A stretch of DNA of 7,119 bases from an uncultured Porphyromonas sp. (GCA_945965245.1 CAMFNC010000121.1:1-7119), one strand, 5' to 3'; counted from the first letter of the stretch, positions 1 through 6,217 are shown. Notes: generated by a model not told the origin, from the letters alone. Translations and numbers: made by a program.

Positions 1-299
1 AGAATGCCGATGCAGCCGACAAGAGCTACACGTATCATATGGTAGTAAAAACCATGATGCTTGGGAGGATTACCCACCCTCTCTTTGAAGTATGGGAAAA
101 ATCGATAGATGGAAGTGGACATGCCCAGCATCCCGATGGCGGAAAGCAGATTGGCGGTTTCCAAAAGGACTCGTGTCAGACCGATTTCCTCCGGTGTGAG
201 GAAAGCGGTGAGGATAAAAAAAGTGGTGAGGAAGCCGATGAAAGCTCCCGAATAAGAAATAATGGTAGCGATAATGCTTTGCTTGGCAATAACTCCCAT
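1..299 (-). CDS. Oligosaccharide/polysaccharide flippase (Wzx-like), N-terminal part
   Basis: The gene starts at an ATG at 299-297 and stays open to the left edge, so only the first 99 residues are visible. The start MGVIAKQSI, a first hydrophobic stretch at about residues 9-34, the motif LTPEEIGLTRVL (34-45), a second hydrophobic stretch (about 48-64) and a charged segment (about 70-82) match the opening of Bacteroidota polysaccharide-biosynthesis flippases of the MATE/MOP superfamily. These integral inner-membrane proteins move lipid-linked glycan units to the periplasmic face for O-antigen, capsule or exopolysaccharide assembly. The start follows the aroC stop by only 12 nt with no room for a promoter, so co-transcription with aroC is likely. 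Substrate cannot be told from this fragment. Family assignment is fairly sure; the exact glycan pathway is unknown. Confidence 0.82.
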   Translation of the reverse strand, partial: MGVIAKQSIIATIISYSGAFIGFLTTFFILTAFLTPEEIGLTRVLLETANLLSAIGMLGMSTSIYRFFPYFKERVGNPPKHHGFYYHMIRVALVGCIGI

Positions 300-311
300 A
301 GATTGAATGGA

Positions 312-1376
312 TTAGCCGATGGGAGGTGTGGCTTTGGCCATCATCATGAGGTCTGCCATTACCAACCAAGTCATGGCCTCCACCACGCTCACGGCGCGAG
401 GCACCACGCAGGGGTCATGTCTGCCGATGGCTTCCAAAGTGACAGGATTGCCGTTAAGATTTACGGAGGCTTGCGGCATCGAAATGGTGGAGGTGGGTTT
501 GAATGCCACTCTGAAGCGGAGGTCTTCCCCGGTAGAGATACCACCCAGCACGCCACCCATAAAGGGGGCATGATTTATATAGCCTTTTTCGATGTATCCA
601 TTTGTCTGCGAACCTTTTTGTCTGCAAATGTCGAATCCATCTCCTATCTCAAAACCTTTGGCGGCAGGAATACTCATCATGGCTTCGGCTAATCGGGCGG
701 ACAATTTGTCATAAACCGGTTCACCCAATCCTGCTGGCAAACCTTTAACCGAACAAGACACGATACCTCCAATGCTGTCGCCCTCTTTCTTGACTTTTTC
801 AATTTCTGTGCACATGGCTTCTGAAGCTTTGATGTCGGGGCAGCGAACGGGGGAGCGAAGGATGGCTTCTGTTTCTGTCGGAAGGATGGTGGAGGTAATG
901 TGTCCGATTTGGGAAGTGTAAGAGAGTACTTGGATGCTTTTCGGGAGCATTTGTCGAGCTATGGCTCCGGCTACTACTCGTACTGCGGTTTCGCGGGCAG
1001 AAGCGCGCCCTCCTCCGGGTTGGGGCTTTACGCCGTATTTTAGAAAATAGCACAAATCGGCATGACCGGGTCGGAATGTGCTATTGAGAACATCATAGTC
1101 TTCGGAACGCACATCCCGGTTTCGGATGATAAAGGCAATGGGGGCACCGGTGGTTCGATGGTCGCCATCTATGCCGGATAGCCATTCCGGTTCGTCGGAT
1201 TCGTTGCGAGGCGATGAATAGGACGATTGTCCCGGCCTACGCTGTGCCAAGGCGTGTCGTATGGCGTCGAAGTTCAAGACAATGCCGGCAGGGCATCCGT
1301 CTATTACCCCACCGATGGCGTGACCATGCGATTCTCCAAATGTGGTTAATCTGAAAAGTTTTCCGAAAGTATTCAT
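312..1376 (-). CDS. aroC: Chorismate synthase
   Basis: This 354-residue protein converts 5-enolpyruvylshikimate-3-phosphate to chorismate, the last shikimate-pathway step and the branch point to aromatic amino acids, folate and quinones. It is a cytosolic enzyme that needs reduced FMN. All family signatures are visible: GESHG at 14-18 (His17), RRPGQ at 46-50, RPGHAD at 102-107 (His105), GGGRASARET at 121-130 and GRHDPC at 318-323. Length is normal for the family (about 350-360). The ATG start gives the standard N-terminus (MNTFGKLFRLTTFGESHG). The upstream gap to slyD is 128 nt and holds a possible slyD terminator; I see no convincing promoter in it. Downstream, a flippase gene begins 12 nt after the stop, an unusual partner that probably reflects simple co-transcription. 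Identification is very secure. Confidence 0.98.
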   Translation of the reverse strand: MNTFGKLFRLTTFGESHGHAIGGVIDGCPAGIVLNFDAIRHALAQRRPGQSSYSSPRNESDEPEWLSGIDGDHRTTGAPIAFIIRNRDVRSEDYDVLNSTFRPGHADLCYFLKYGVKPQPGGGRASARETAVRVVAGAIARQMLPKSIQVLSYTSQIGHITSTILPTETEAILRSPVRCPDIKASEAMCTEIEKVKKEGDSIGGIVSCSVKGLPAGLGEPVYDKLSARLAEAMMSIPAAKGFEIGDGFDICRQKGSQTNGYIEKGYINHAPFMGGVLGGISTGEDLRFRVAFKPTSTISMPQASVNLNGNPVTLEAIGRHDPCVVPRAVSVVEAMTWLVMADLMMMAKATPPIG

Positions 1377-1397
1377 AGAGAAAAAGACAGACCGCTC

Positions 1398-1445
1398 AAA
1401 AAAAAATGTTGAGTGATCTGCCTGATAAGAAGTCTACCAACATTT
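1398..1445 (-). terminator. Possible weak intrinsic terminator after slyD
   Basis: On the minus strand, AAATGTTGG (1445-1437) can pair with TCAACATTT (1412-1404), giving a 9-bp, mostly A/T stem with one G-T pair and a loop of about 24 nt. The run of T overlaps the stem end and continues to 1398 (nine T in all). The stem is weak and the loop long, so it may only partly separate slyD from aroC. Confidence 0.38.
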
Positions 1446-1504
1446 GGGATGATAAGACTGTTTGTTTGGTGTCTGTTTGTACGTTTTGGGAAAAGAAATT
1501 TCGA

Positions 1505-2062
1505 TTAATGGCATCCACCGCAGCATCCACCACAACCCTCTTTGCTATCGCTGTGGTCACAGCCACAACCGCACGAGCTACTTTGGGTAAACTCTTGTAT
1601 TTCTTCAGCCGTGGCTTCGTGTACGTCCAGCACCTCGCCAATGAAATGCAATGCTTCACCGGCCAGGGGATGGTTGAAGTCCATTACCACCGCATCTTCT
1701 TTGATTTCTAAAACAGAGCCGTGCACCACTTCGCCTTCGGCTGTACGCATGGGTACGGTGTTGCCTTCGCTAATCACTTCCGAATCGAATTCTCCGGCTT
1801 CATTCTTGAAAATATCTTTGAGTAGTTCGATTACAGCTTCTTCATTTCTTTCACCGTAAGCATCTGCTACCGGCAATACGAAATCGAATTTATCGCCGGC
1901 AGTCAGTCCGAACAAATTCTTCTCGAATGCGGGCAACATCATGCCCATACCTTGGATATACTTGAGAGGCATTTCTTTGGGTGCACGTTCCATCAGTTCA
2001 TTTTCTTCGCCCACGAAAAGATCATAGGTGCAAGCCACAAATTTGTTAGGGGAAATTGTCAT
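1505..2062 (-). CDS. slyD: SlyD-like FKBP-type peptidyl-prolyl cis-trans isomerase with Cys-rich metal-binding tail
   Basis: This 185-residue cytosolic protein belongs to the SlyD class of FKBP prolyl isomerases, which act as folding helpers. The N-terminal FKBP half carries GMMLPAFEKNLFGLTAGD (about 40-57) and PVADAYGER (64-72). An insert-in-flap chaperone domain follows (about 75-125), and the FKBP fold closes with DFNHPLAGEALHF (128-140). The last 22 residues hold seven Cys and two His (CGCGCDH, CGGCCGGCH), matching the metal-binding tail of SlyD proteins that supply nickel in enterobacteria. Nickel delivery here is unproven, since no nickel enzyme is in view. There is no signal peptide. 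A TACCTTTA box lies about 30 nt upstream of the ATG, and the previous gene ends in a strong terminator, so slyD probably has its own promoter. Confidence 0.95.
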   Translation of the reverse strand: MTISPNKFVACTYDLFVGEENELMERAPKEMPLKYIQGMGMMLPAFEKNLFGLTAGDKFDFVLPVADAYGERNEEAVIELLKDIFKNEAGEFDSEVISEGNTVPMRTAEGEVVHGSVLEIKEDAVVMDFNHPLAGEALHFIGEVLDVHEATAEEIQEFTQSSSCGCGCDHSDSKEGCGGCCGGCH

Positions 2063-2090
2063 AAAATAGTTTAATTAAATAAGTTGTGGA

Positions 2091-2098
2091 TAAAGGTA
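2091..2098 (-). promoter_or_regulatory. Possible -7 element for slyD (TACCTTTA)
   Basis: The minus strand reads TACCTTTA here, 7 of 8 to the Bacteroidota consensus -7 box TAnnTTTG. It sits in an A/T-rich leader downstream of the preceding terminator and would give a short 5' UTR of roughly 20-25 nt. I do not see a clear TTTG -33 box at the usual spacing, so this rests on one element and position. Confidence 0.35.
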
Positions 2099-2180
2099 CG
2101 AAATTAAGTCGATACACTGCATGAGACGAAAGACTTGCATATAAATCATACTATTTAATATTGGGAGAATCATACTCAAT

Positions 2181-2212
2181 AAAAAAGGTTATGTCCGCAT
2201 GCGGGCATAACC
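2181..2212 (-). terminator. Strong intrinsic terminator of the clpC-sigma-sensor unit
   Basis: An inverted repeat at 2187-2212 (arms GGTTATG and CATAACC outside, CCGC and GCGG inside, one non-Watson-Crick position) is followed on the minus strand by six T (2186-2181). It lies 28 nt beyond the stop of the 158-residue gene. The T tract is on one side only, so it terminates minus-strand transcription and isolates slyD. Confidence 0.85.
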
Positions 2213-2240
2213 TATATATTGATAAAATTAGAAGAAAGAA

Positions 2241-2717
2241 TCAGTGGTTATTGTAGTGCTTTCTTTTTTGCAAACATTGTTTGGCAAATTTTCTATTCGT
2301 GGACTCCAATTGGATGAGTTTTTCCATCGGGAGAATATTTTTACAGCGATTGAAATACTCTTTTTCCAGCTCGGCCTCCTTTATCTTATTATTGGCTATT
2401 TCTTCAAAGTGCTTGTTCATTTCCTCTTTGGTTATGGTAGGGTCATTCTGACGAATGCGGCGATGCATTTTGGCCGATGACTTCCAAATATCAAACCTTT
2501 TGGTATCCAATTCTTCCAGAATGGACATCAAGTTGTTGGCTTCCGCTTCGGTCAGCTGGAGTTCTTTGATGAAGAATTCCTTTTTTTGCTTGAGGATTTC
2601 TGTGCGAATGTTTTGTGAGTTTTGTTCGCCGATGCCATTTCTTTTGGAATGCATGTCGGTGGGGTATAGTAACGATGCTCCCATCAGTAGAAGCAGTGAG
2701 TATAAAATCTGTTTCAT
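2241..2717 (-). CDS. Small exported helical protein, Spy/CpxP-like; candidate periplasmic sensor of the adjacent ECF sigma factor
   Basis: This 158-residue protein starts with a Lys and a hydrophobic core (residues 2-18), a likely signal peptide without a lipobox Cys. The mature part is charged and almost wholly helical: KKEFFIKELQLTEAEANNLM (45-64), an ITKEEMNKHFEEI helix (95-107), and a last segment with ILPMEKLIQLE then NRKFAKQCLQK (128-151). The 'LTEAEA...' opening and the 'ILPMEKL...' ending are the layout of Bacteroidota Spy/CpxP-like small periplasmic proteins, some of which are labelled sensors of ECF sigma factors. Two Cys (125, 148) could form a disulfide. It is last in a unit after a sigma factor and a membrane protein, 26 nt from the latter, and is followed by a strong terminator. 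By analogy with CnrX or CpxP it may sense envelope stress, but no metal-binding motif is clear and the function is inferred. Confidence 0.72.
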   Translation of the reverse strand: MKQILYSLLLLMGASLLYPTDMHSKRNGIGEQNSQNIRTEILKQKKEFFIKELQLTEAEANNLMSILEELDTKRFDIWKSSAKMHRRIRQNDPTITKEEMNKHFEEIANNKIKEAELEKEYFNRCKNILPMEKLIQLESTNRKFAKQCLQKRKHYNNH

Positions 2718-2743
2718 TGAACTGAGTATAGGTGGTTGGTAGT

Positions 2744-3130
2744 TTATAAGTCGCTTAGTAGTAAATCTTCATTGACCAAATCCATACAATGGTCATAGAA
2801 ATATTCCATATAAAGAGAGTCTGTTGTCTTTTCGTTTTGGGGCTGGAGTAGAGCCGTTTGAGAGGTCTGATACTGATGGACGTTGGTTTGCCAGCGTAAT
2901 ACCTTAAAGAAACCAACCATCAATAAGAATGCCGCGGCCATATATATAATGGGTTTGAGTTTCACCCATAAGGGAATGTGCTCGCTTTTCCGCTTTGCTT
3001 CAGCTGTCTCTTCGGGTATGGCTTGCATGATCCGGTCGGCCAGGTTATCGAAATAACCTTCGGGTACGGTGTAGTGCCGCTTGCTTTCTTCCGGGGTCTG
3101 AATGGGTGAATGGCTATCTGACTTGTTCAT
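2744..3130 (-). CDS. Single-pass membrane protein, candidate anti-sigma factor
   Basis: This 128-residue protein has a polar N-terminal part of about 57 residues, one hydrophobic segment (about 58-77, IIYMAAAFLLMVGFFKVL) flanked by Lys on the inner side, and a C-terminal part of about 50 residues that should be periplasmic. The N-terminal motif YTVPEGYFDNLADRIMQAIP (20-39) recurs in Bacteroidota proteins coded beside ECF sigma factors. It has no zinc anti-sigma motif (HxxxCxxC) and no signal peptide. Its place, 62 nt after the sigma gene and 26 nt before the exported helical protein, together with its topology, suggests it holds the sigma factor at the membrane. That role is inference from context; no binding domain is recognised directly. 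Confidence 0.7.
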   Translation of the reverse strand: MNKSDSHSPIQTPEESKRHYTVPEGYFDNLADRIMQAIPEETAEAKRKSEHIPLWVKLKPIIYMAAAFLLMVGFFKVLRWQTNVHQYQTSQTALLQPQNEKTTDSLYMEYFYDHCMDLVNEDLLLSDL

Positions 3131-3192
3131 ATCTGTAATGGCTTGTAAAGAGAAACCCTACTGTAACTAAGAGGTGAATAATGTGCAAAAGT

Positions 3193-3774
3193 TTAATCAT
3201 GAGCCGATACAAATGCTTCAATCTTTTTTACCGCATGGTGATAAGAAGCCTTGAGTGCGCCTTCCGATGTGCCGGTGATGGCTGCAATCTGCTCGTAGGG
3301 GATTTCGTCATAATAACGCATTTGGAATACTAATCGTTGCTTCTCCGGAAGACTGTTAATGGCCTGCTGGAATACTTTCTCGGCTTCATCTCCATCGAAA
3401 TAGGCATCCGATTCCAATTGATCCATGATATAATCGTGATCGCTATCCGGTGAAATGGTAGACTCGTTTTCCTTTTTTTGTTTTTCGAGGAAGTTCAATG
3501 CCTCGTACAGCGCAATTCGGTAAAGCCAAGTGGATATTTTGGCCTCACCTCTGAAACCGCTTAATGCCGTCCATGCTTTTAGGAAAGTTTGCTGCACAAG
3601 GTCATTGGCATCTTCGTGGTTGTAAACCATGCGTCGCATCTGCCAATAAATTCGCTCACTGTGCAACTTAACCACCAAAGCAAAACCCTGTCGGGCTGTT
3701 TTGGGGTCGGCCAGCATCGTTTGGAGCTGCTTTTCGCTGATTTGGTCTGCCGGTATCGTTATGTTTTCTTTCAT
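3193..3774 (-). CDS. ECF-family RNA polymerase sigma factor
   Basis: This is a group 4 (ECF) sigma-70 factor of 193 residues from the ATG at 3774. A GTG two codons upstream (3780) is an alternative start giving 195. Numbered from the GTG, region 2 spans about 34-103 and includes HEDANDLVQQTFLKAW (55-70, core RNA polymerase contact) and FRGEAKISTWLYRIA (76-90, -10 recognition). A poorly conserved acidic linker (about 104-134) follows, then region 4 (about 135-192) with SLPEKQRLVFQMRYYDEI and an HTH at 160-187 for the -35 element. It follows the clpC stop by 24 nt (18 nt from the GTG), too close for a separate promoter in the gap. The next genes are a single-pass membrane protein and an exported sensor-like protein, the usual companions of a signal-controlled ECF factor. 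The regulon is unknown. Confidence 0.95.
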   Translation of the reverse strand: MKENITIPADQISEKQLQTMLADPKTARQGFALVVKLHSERIYWQMRRMVYNHEDANDLVQQTFLKAWTALSGFRGEAKISTWLYRIALYEALNFLEKQKKENESTISPDSDHDYIMDQLESDAYFDGDEAEKVFQQAINSLPEKQRLVFQMRYYDEIPYEQIAAITGTSEGALKASYHHAVKKIEAFVSAHD

Positions 3775-3798
3775 TTGCACATGAGGGTTGTGTTTGTG

Positions 3799-5973
3799 CT
3801 ACTGCTGACGGATAATTTTCCCCGCACTATCAGCTGTTAACACCACTTCTTTGCCGGCAGATACTTCTTCATTCAAAATCATATCGGTAAGTCTGTCTTC
3901 TACTTCACGTTGGAGGGCACGTTTCAGCGGACGTGCTCCGAATTGCACATCGAAACCGGCCGTGGCAATGGCATTTTTGGCCTCTTCCGTGATGCTGAGT
4001 TTGTAACCGGCTTTTGAGATACGTGCCAGAATCGGTTTTAGCTCTACGTCTACAATACGTCTGATATCGGCTTTTCCCAAGTTTTGGAATAGGATAATAT
4101 CATCCAGACGGTTTAGGAACTCGGGGCTGAAAGTCTTGTTCAGTGCTTTCTTGATAATGCGCTCGCTGTACTCTTTGCCGGTATCAGTTTGTGCCATATC
4201 GCGATAGCCGATACCCGAACCGAAGTCTTTAAGCTGACGGGTTCCCACATTGCTGGTAATGATGATTACCGTATTTCTGAAATTCACCCGTCGGCCTTCG
4301 CTATCTGTCAGATACCCTTCATCCAATACTTGCAGCAGTAGGTTATAAACGTCCTGATGCGCTTTTTCGATTTCATCCAAAAGCACTACGCTGTAAGGTT
4401 TTCGTCTTACTTGTTCAGTCAGTTGTCCGCCCTCTTCATAGCCCACATAGCCCGGAGGCGCTCCCACCAAACGCGATACGGCGAATTTCTCCATATATTC
4501 GCTCATATCCACGCGTATCAGGGCTTCTTCATTGCCAAAGAGAAATTCGCTGAGTTTTTTTGCCAGATAGGTTTTTCCCACACCGGTGGAACCCAAAAAC
4601 ATAAAAGCTCCGATGGGGCGTTTCTCGTTGCGCAAGCCCAAACGACTCCGGCGAATAGCTTTGCAAATTCTTTCCACGGCATCGTCTTGTCCGATAATGC
4701 TTTCTTTGAGTAATTGAGGCATCTGGCGCAGGCGTGAATGTTCGGCTTCGGCAATCCGCTCGGTGGGCACACCGGTCATCAGAGCCACAATGCGTGCTAC
4801 ATCTTCTGCATCCACCGTTTCACGATGCAGGTTCAGCGTATTTTTCCACGCTTCACGGGCATCGGTAATGGCTTGCTCGATGTGACGTTCCTTGTCACGG
4901 AATGAAGCAGCCAATTCATAGTTCTGTGCTCGAACGGCTTGTATTTTGCGCTCTTGTATCTCTTTGAGTTCCTGCTCCTGCTTCTCTATTTCGGGTGGCA
5001 CACCCACGTGGCGGACGTGTACTCCTGAGCCGGCTTCGTCCAGAGCATCAATGGCTTTGTCCGGAAAGTGCCGGTTCGATACGTATCTTTCGGTCAGTTC
5101 CACCGCAGCTTTTACGGCATCGTCCGTATAAGAAACGCAGTGATATTCCTCGTATTTCGGTTTGATATTCTTCAGTATCTCCAATGTTTCTTCGGCTGTA
5201 TTGGGTTCTACCAAAACCTTTTGAAAACGCCGCTCCAATGCGCCATCTTTTTCGATGCTTTTGCGGTATTCATCCAGCGTGGTGGCCCCGATGCATTGTA
5301 CTTCGCCACGTGCCAAAGCCGGTTTGAGCATATTAGCTGTATCCATGGAGCCAGCGGCAGCTCCTGCGCCCACAATGGTGTGCAACTCATCCACAAAGAG
5401 GATGATGTTGGGATTTCGTTTCAGTTCGTCAATTACATTTTTCAGCCGCTCTTCAAATTGTCCGCGATATTTGGTGCCTGCCACCAATAGCCCCAAATCG
5501 AGGCTTACAATGCGTTTGTCGAATAGAGCACGGTTTACCTTGCGGTCTTGTATGCGCTGTGCTAAACCTTCCACGATGGCACTTTTGCCCACACCGGGTT
5601 CGCCGATTAATACAGGATTATTCTTTTTGCGTCGTCCAAGGATTTGGATAACGCGTTCTATTTCTCGTTCACGGCCGATAACTGGGTCTAATTTGCCTTC
5701 CCTGGCTTGCCGAGTGATATCCACTCCGAACCGATCCAGCTCCGGAGTATTGCTTTCTGTATTTTTTTGCTCGGTGGCAGTGGTGGCATGTGCAGCACCT
5801 TCAGGTGAACTGGGTGCATTGCTTTCCGGTGCTGAATGGGGCGAGTCCGATTCGCCCTCTTCGGCATCATCGTAGTCGTTTTCCTGATACCCGAGCCGCA
5901 AGGGTAGGGTGTCAGTCGTATTGTGGTATATCTGCTGTTCGGCAGCAGGATGTGTCTGAAATGAAATTTTCAT
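3799..5973 (-). CDS. clpC: ClpC-type AAA+ unfoldase (Clp protease ATP-binding subunit) lacking the N-terminal domain
   Basis: This 724-residue HSP100 protein has two AAA+ modules that unfold and thread proteins, usually into ClpP. D1: Walker A GEPGVGKS (124-131), pore loop KYRG (168-171), Walker B ILFVDE (191-196), arginine pair in ALERRF (245-250). An M/UVR-like segment follows (about 328-375, with ELAASFRDKE at 353-362). D2: Walker A GSTGVGKT (461-468), pore loop PPGYVGYEEGG (506-516), Walker B VVLLDE (529-534), sensor-2 GARPLKRAL (679-687). ClpC of related species has about 810-860 residues with two N-terminal Clp-N repeats. Here residues 1-79 are instead polar, acidic and low-complexity, resembling only the linker. 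The ATG at 5973 is the first start: an in-frame TAG lies at 6000-5998. The ClpP-contact tripeptide position reads IGY (588-590) rather than IGF/LGF/VGF. It is the first gene of the unit; an AAAGAAG stretch precedes the start. Confidence 0.93.
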   Translation of the reverse strand: MKISFQTHPAAEQQIYHNTTDTLPLRLGYQENDYDDAEEGESDSPHSAPESNAPSSPEGAAHATTATEQKNTESNTPELDRFGVDITRQAREGKLDPVIGREREIERVIQILGRRKKNNPVLIGEPGVGKSAIVEGLAQRIQDRKVNRALFDKRIVSLDLGLLVAGTKYRGQFEERLKNVIDELKRNPNIILFVDELHTIVGAGAAAGSMDTANMLKPALARGEVQCIGATTLDEYRKSIEKDGALERRFQKVLVEPNTAEETLEILKNIKPKYEEYHCVSYTDDAVKAAVELTERYVSNRHFPDKAIDALDEAGSGVHVRHVGVPPEIEKQEQELKEIQERKIQAVRAQNYELAASFRDKERHIEQAITDAREAWKNTLNLHRETVDAEDVARIVALMTGVPTERIAEAEHSRLRQMPQLLKESIIGQDDAVERICKAIRRSRLGLRNEKRPIGAFMFLGSTGVGKTYLAKKLSEFLFGNEEALIRVDMSEYMEKFAVSRLVGAPPGYVGYEEGGQLTEQVRRKPYSVVLLDEIEKAHQDVYNLLLQVLDEGYLTDSEGRRVNFRNTVIIITSNVGTRQLKDFGSGIGYRDMAQTDTGKEYSERIIKKALNKTFSPEFLNRLDDIILFQNLGKADIRRIVDVELKPILARISKAGYKLSITEEAKNAIATAGFDVQFGARPLKRALQREVEDRLTDMILNEEVSAGKEVVLTADSAGKIIRQQ

Positions 5974-5993
5974 TGCTTCTTTATTGGGTTTGG

Positions 5994-6105
5994 AGTGCTA
6001 TCTATCGAGGTCGTCTGATGAGTAAACACTCGTTCACACCTCTAAGTTGCACTTTATTCTTGTAACTATCAAATATCATGCCATTCTTAATTTTTGGATA
6101 GCACT
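5994..6105 (-). promoter_or_regulatory. clpC leader with a 9-bp inverted repeat, a short palindrome and a possible -7 box
   Basis: The 170 nt between the upstream terminator and clpC should contain the promoter of the four-gene unit. On the plus strand, AGTGCTATC (5994-6002) recurs exactly as its reverse complement GATAGCACT (6097-6105). Between them lies a small palindrome, GAGT-AAAC-ACTC (6020-6031). The minus strand at 6077-6070 reads GATATTTG, 5 of 6 fixed positions of the TAnnTTTG -7 box, with no clear -33 box. Either repeat arm could be an operator half-site, but no known regulator site is matched, so this is a candidate region only. Confidence 0.3.
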
Positions 6106-6143
6106 GAAATTTTATGCATAAAAAAAAGTCCTCCCTCCCCAAT

Positions 6144-6181
6144 AAAAAAATCCCGACTCGGAATATACCGAGTCAGGATTT
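6144..6181 (-). terminator. Strong intrinsic terminator of the TonB-dependent receptor gene
   Basis: The minus strand has a stem AAATCCTGACTCGG paired with CCGAGTCGGGATTT around a 6-nt loop (TATATT), with one G-T pair, running into a tract of seven T ending at 6144. It lies 36 nt past the receptor stop and separates the receptor from the clpC unit. Confidence 0.9.
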
Positions 6182-6194
6182 GATTATTGGTGGT

Positions 6195-6212
6195 ATCAGG
6201 ACTTGACCTGAT
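6195..6212 (-). other. Small hairpin between receptor stop and terminator
   Basis: ATCAGG and CCTGAT form a perfect 6-bp stem around a 6-nt loop, 5 nt after the receptor stop codon. There is no T tract after it, so it is not a terminator alone. It may stabilise the mRNA 3' end, or be incidental. Confidence 0.4.
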
Positions 6213-6217
6213 GGTTA

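Noticed and set aside
39..692. Plus-strand open frame of 217 codons across the aroC/flippase junction
   Set aside because: It is antisense to two well-identified genes, its translation has low-complexity His/Gly content with no recognisable motif, and it is best explained as a shadow frame.
5255..5875. Plus-strand open frame of 206 codons opposite clpC
   Set aside because: It lies wholly within the secure clpC gene and reads as Ser/Arg-rich sequence mirroring clpC codons; no start context or domain supports it.
3163..6054. Similar 15-mers in two intergenic gaps: CACCTCTTAGTTACA (minus strand, sigma/anti-sigma gap) and CACCTCTAAGTTGCA (plus strand, clpC leader)
   Set aside because: They match at 13 of 15 positions but in opposite orientation. 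A match of this quality among several hundred intergenic bases is near chance expectation, so no shared operator is claimed.
5994..6105. A CIRCE (HrcA) or CtsR operator for clpC
   Set aside because: CIRCE needs TTAGCACTC-N9-GAGTGCTAA; here the arms are in the opposite order and 94 nt apart. No GGTCAAA tandem for CtsR is present.
6144..6212. A riboswitch or attenuator formed by the hairpin and terminator after the receptor gene
   Set aside because: Both structures lie downstream of a stop codon and just before a T tract, so ordinary 3'-end structure and termination explain them; there is no leader gene for them to control.
5974..6217. A frameshifted remnant of the ClpC N-terminal domain upstream of clpC
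   Set aside because: The gap holds a terminator, A/T-rich leader and short repeats. No frame shows Clp-N-like sequence, and at 244 nt it is too short for the domain.
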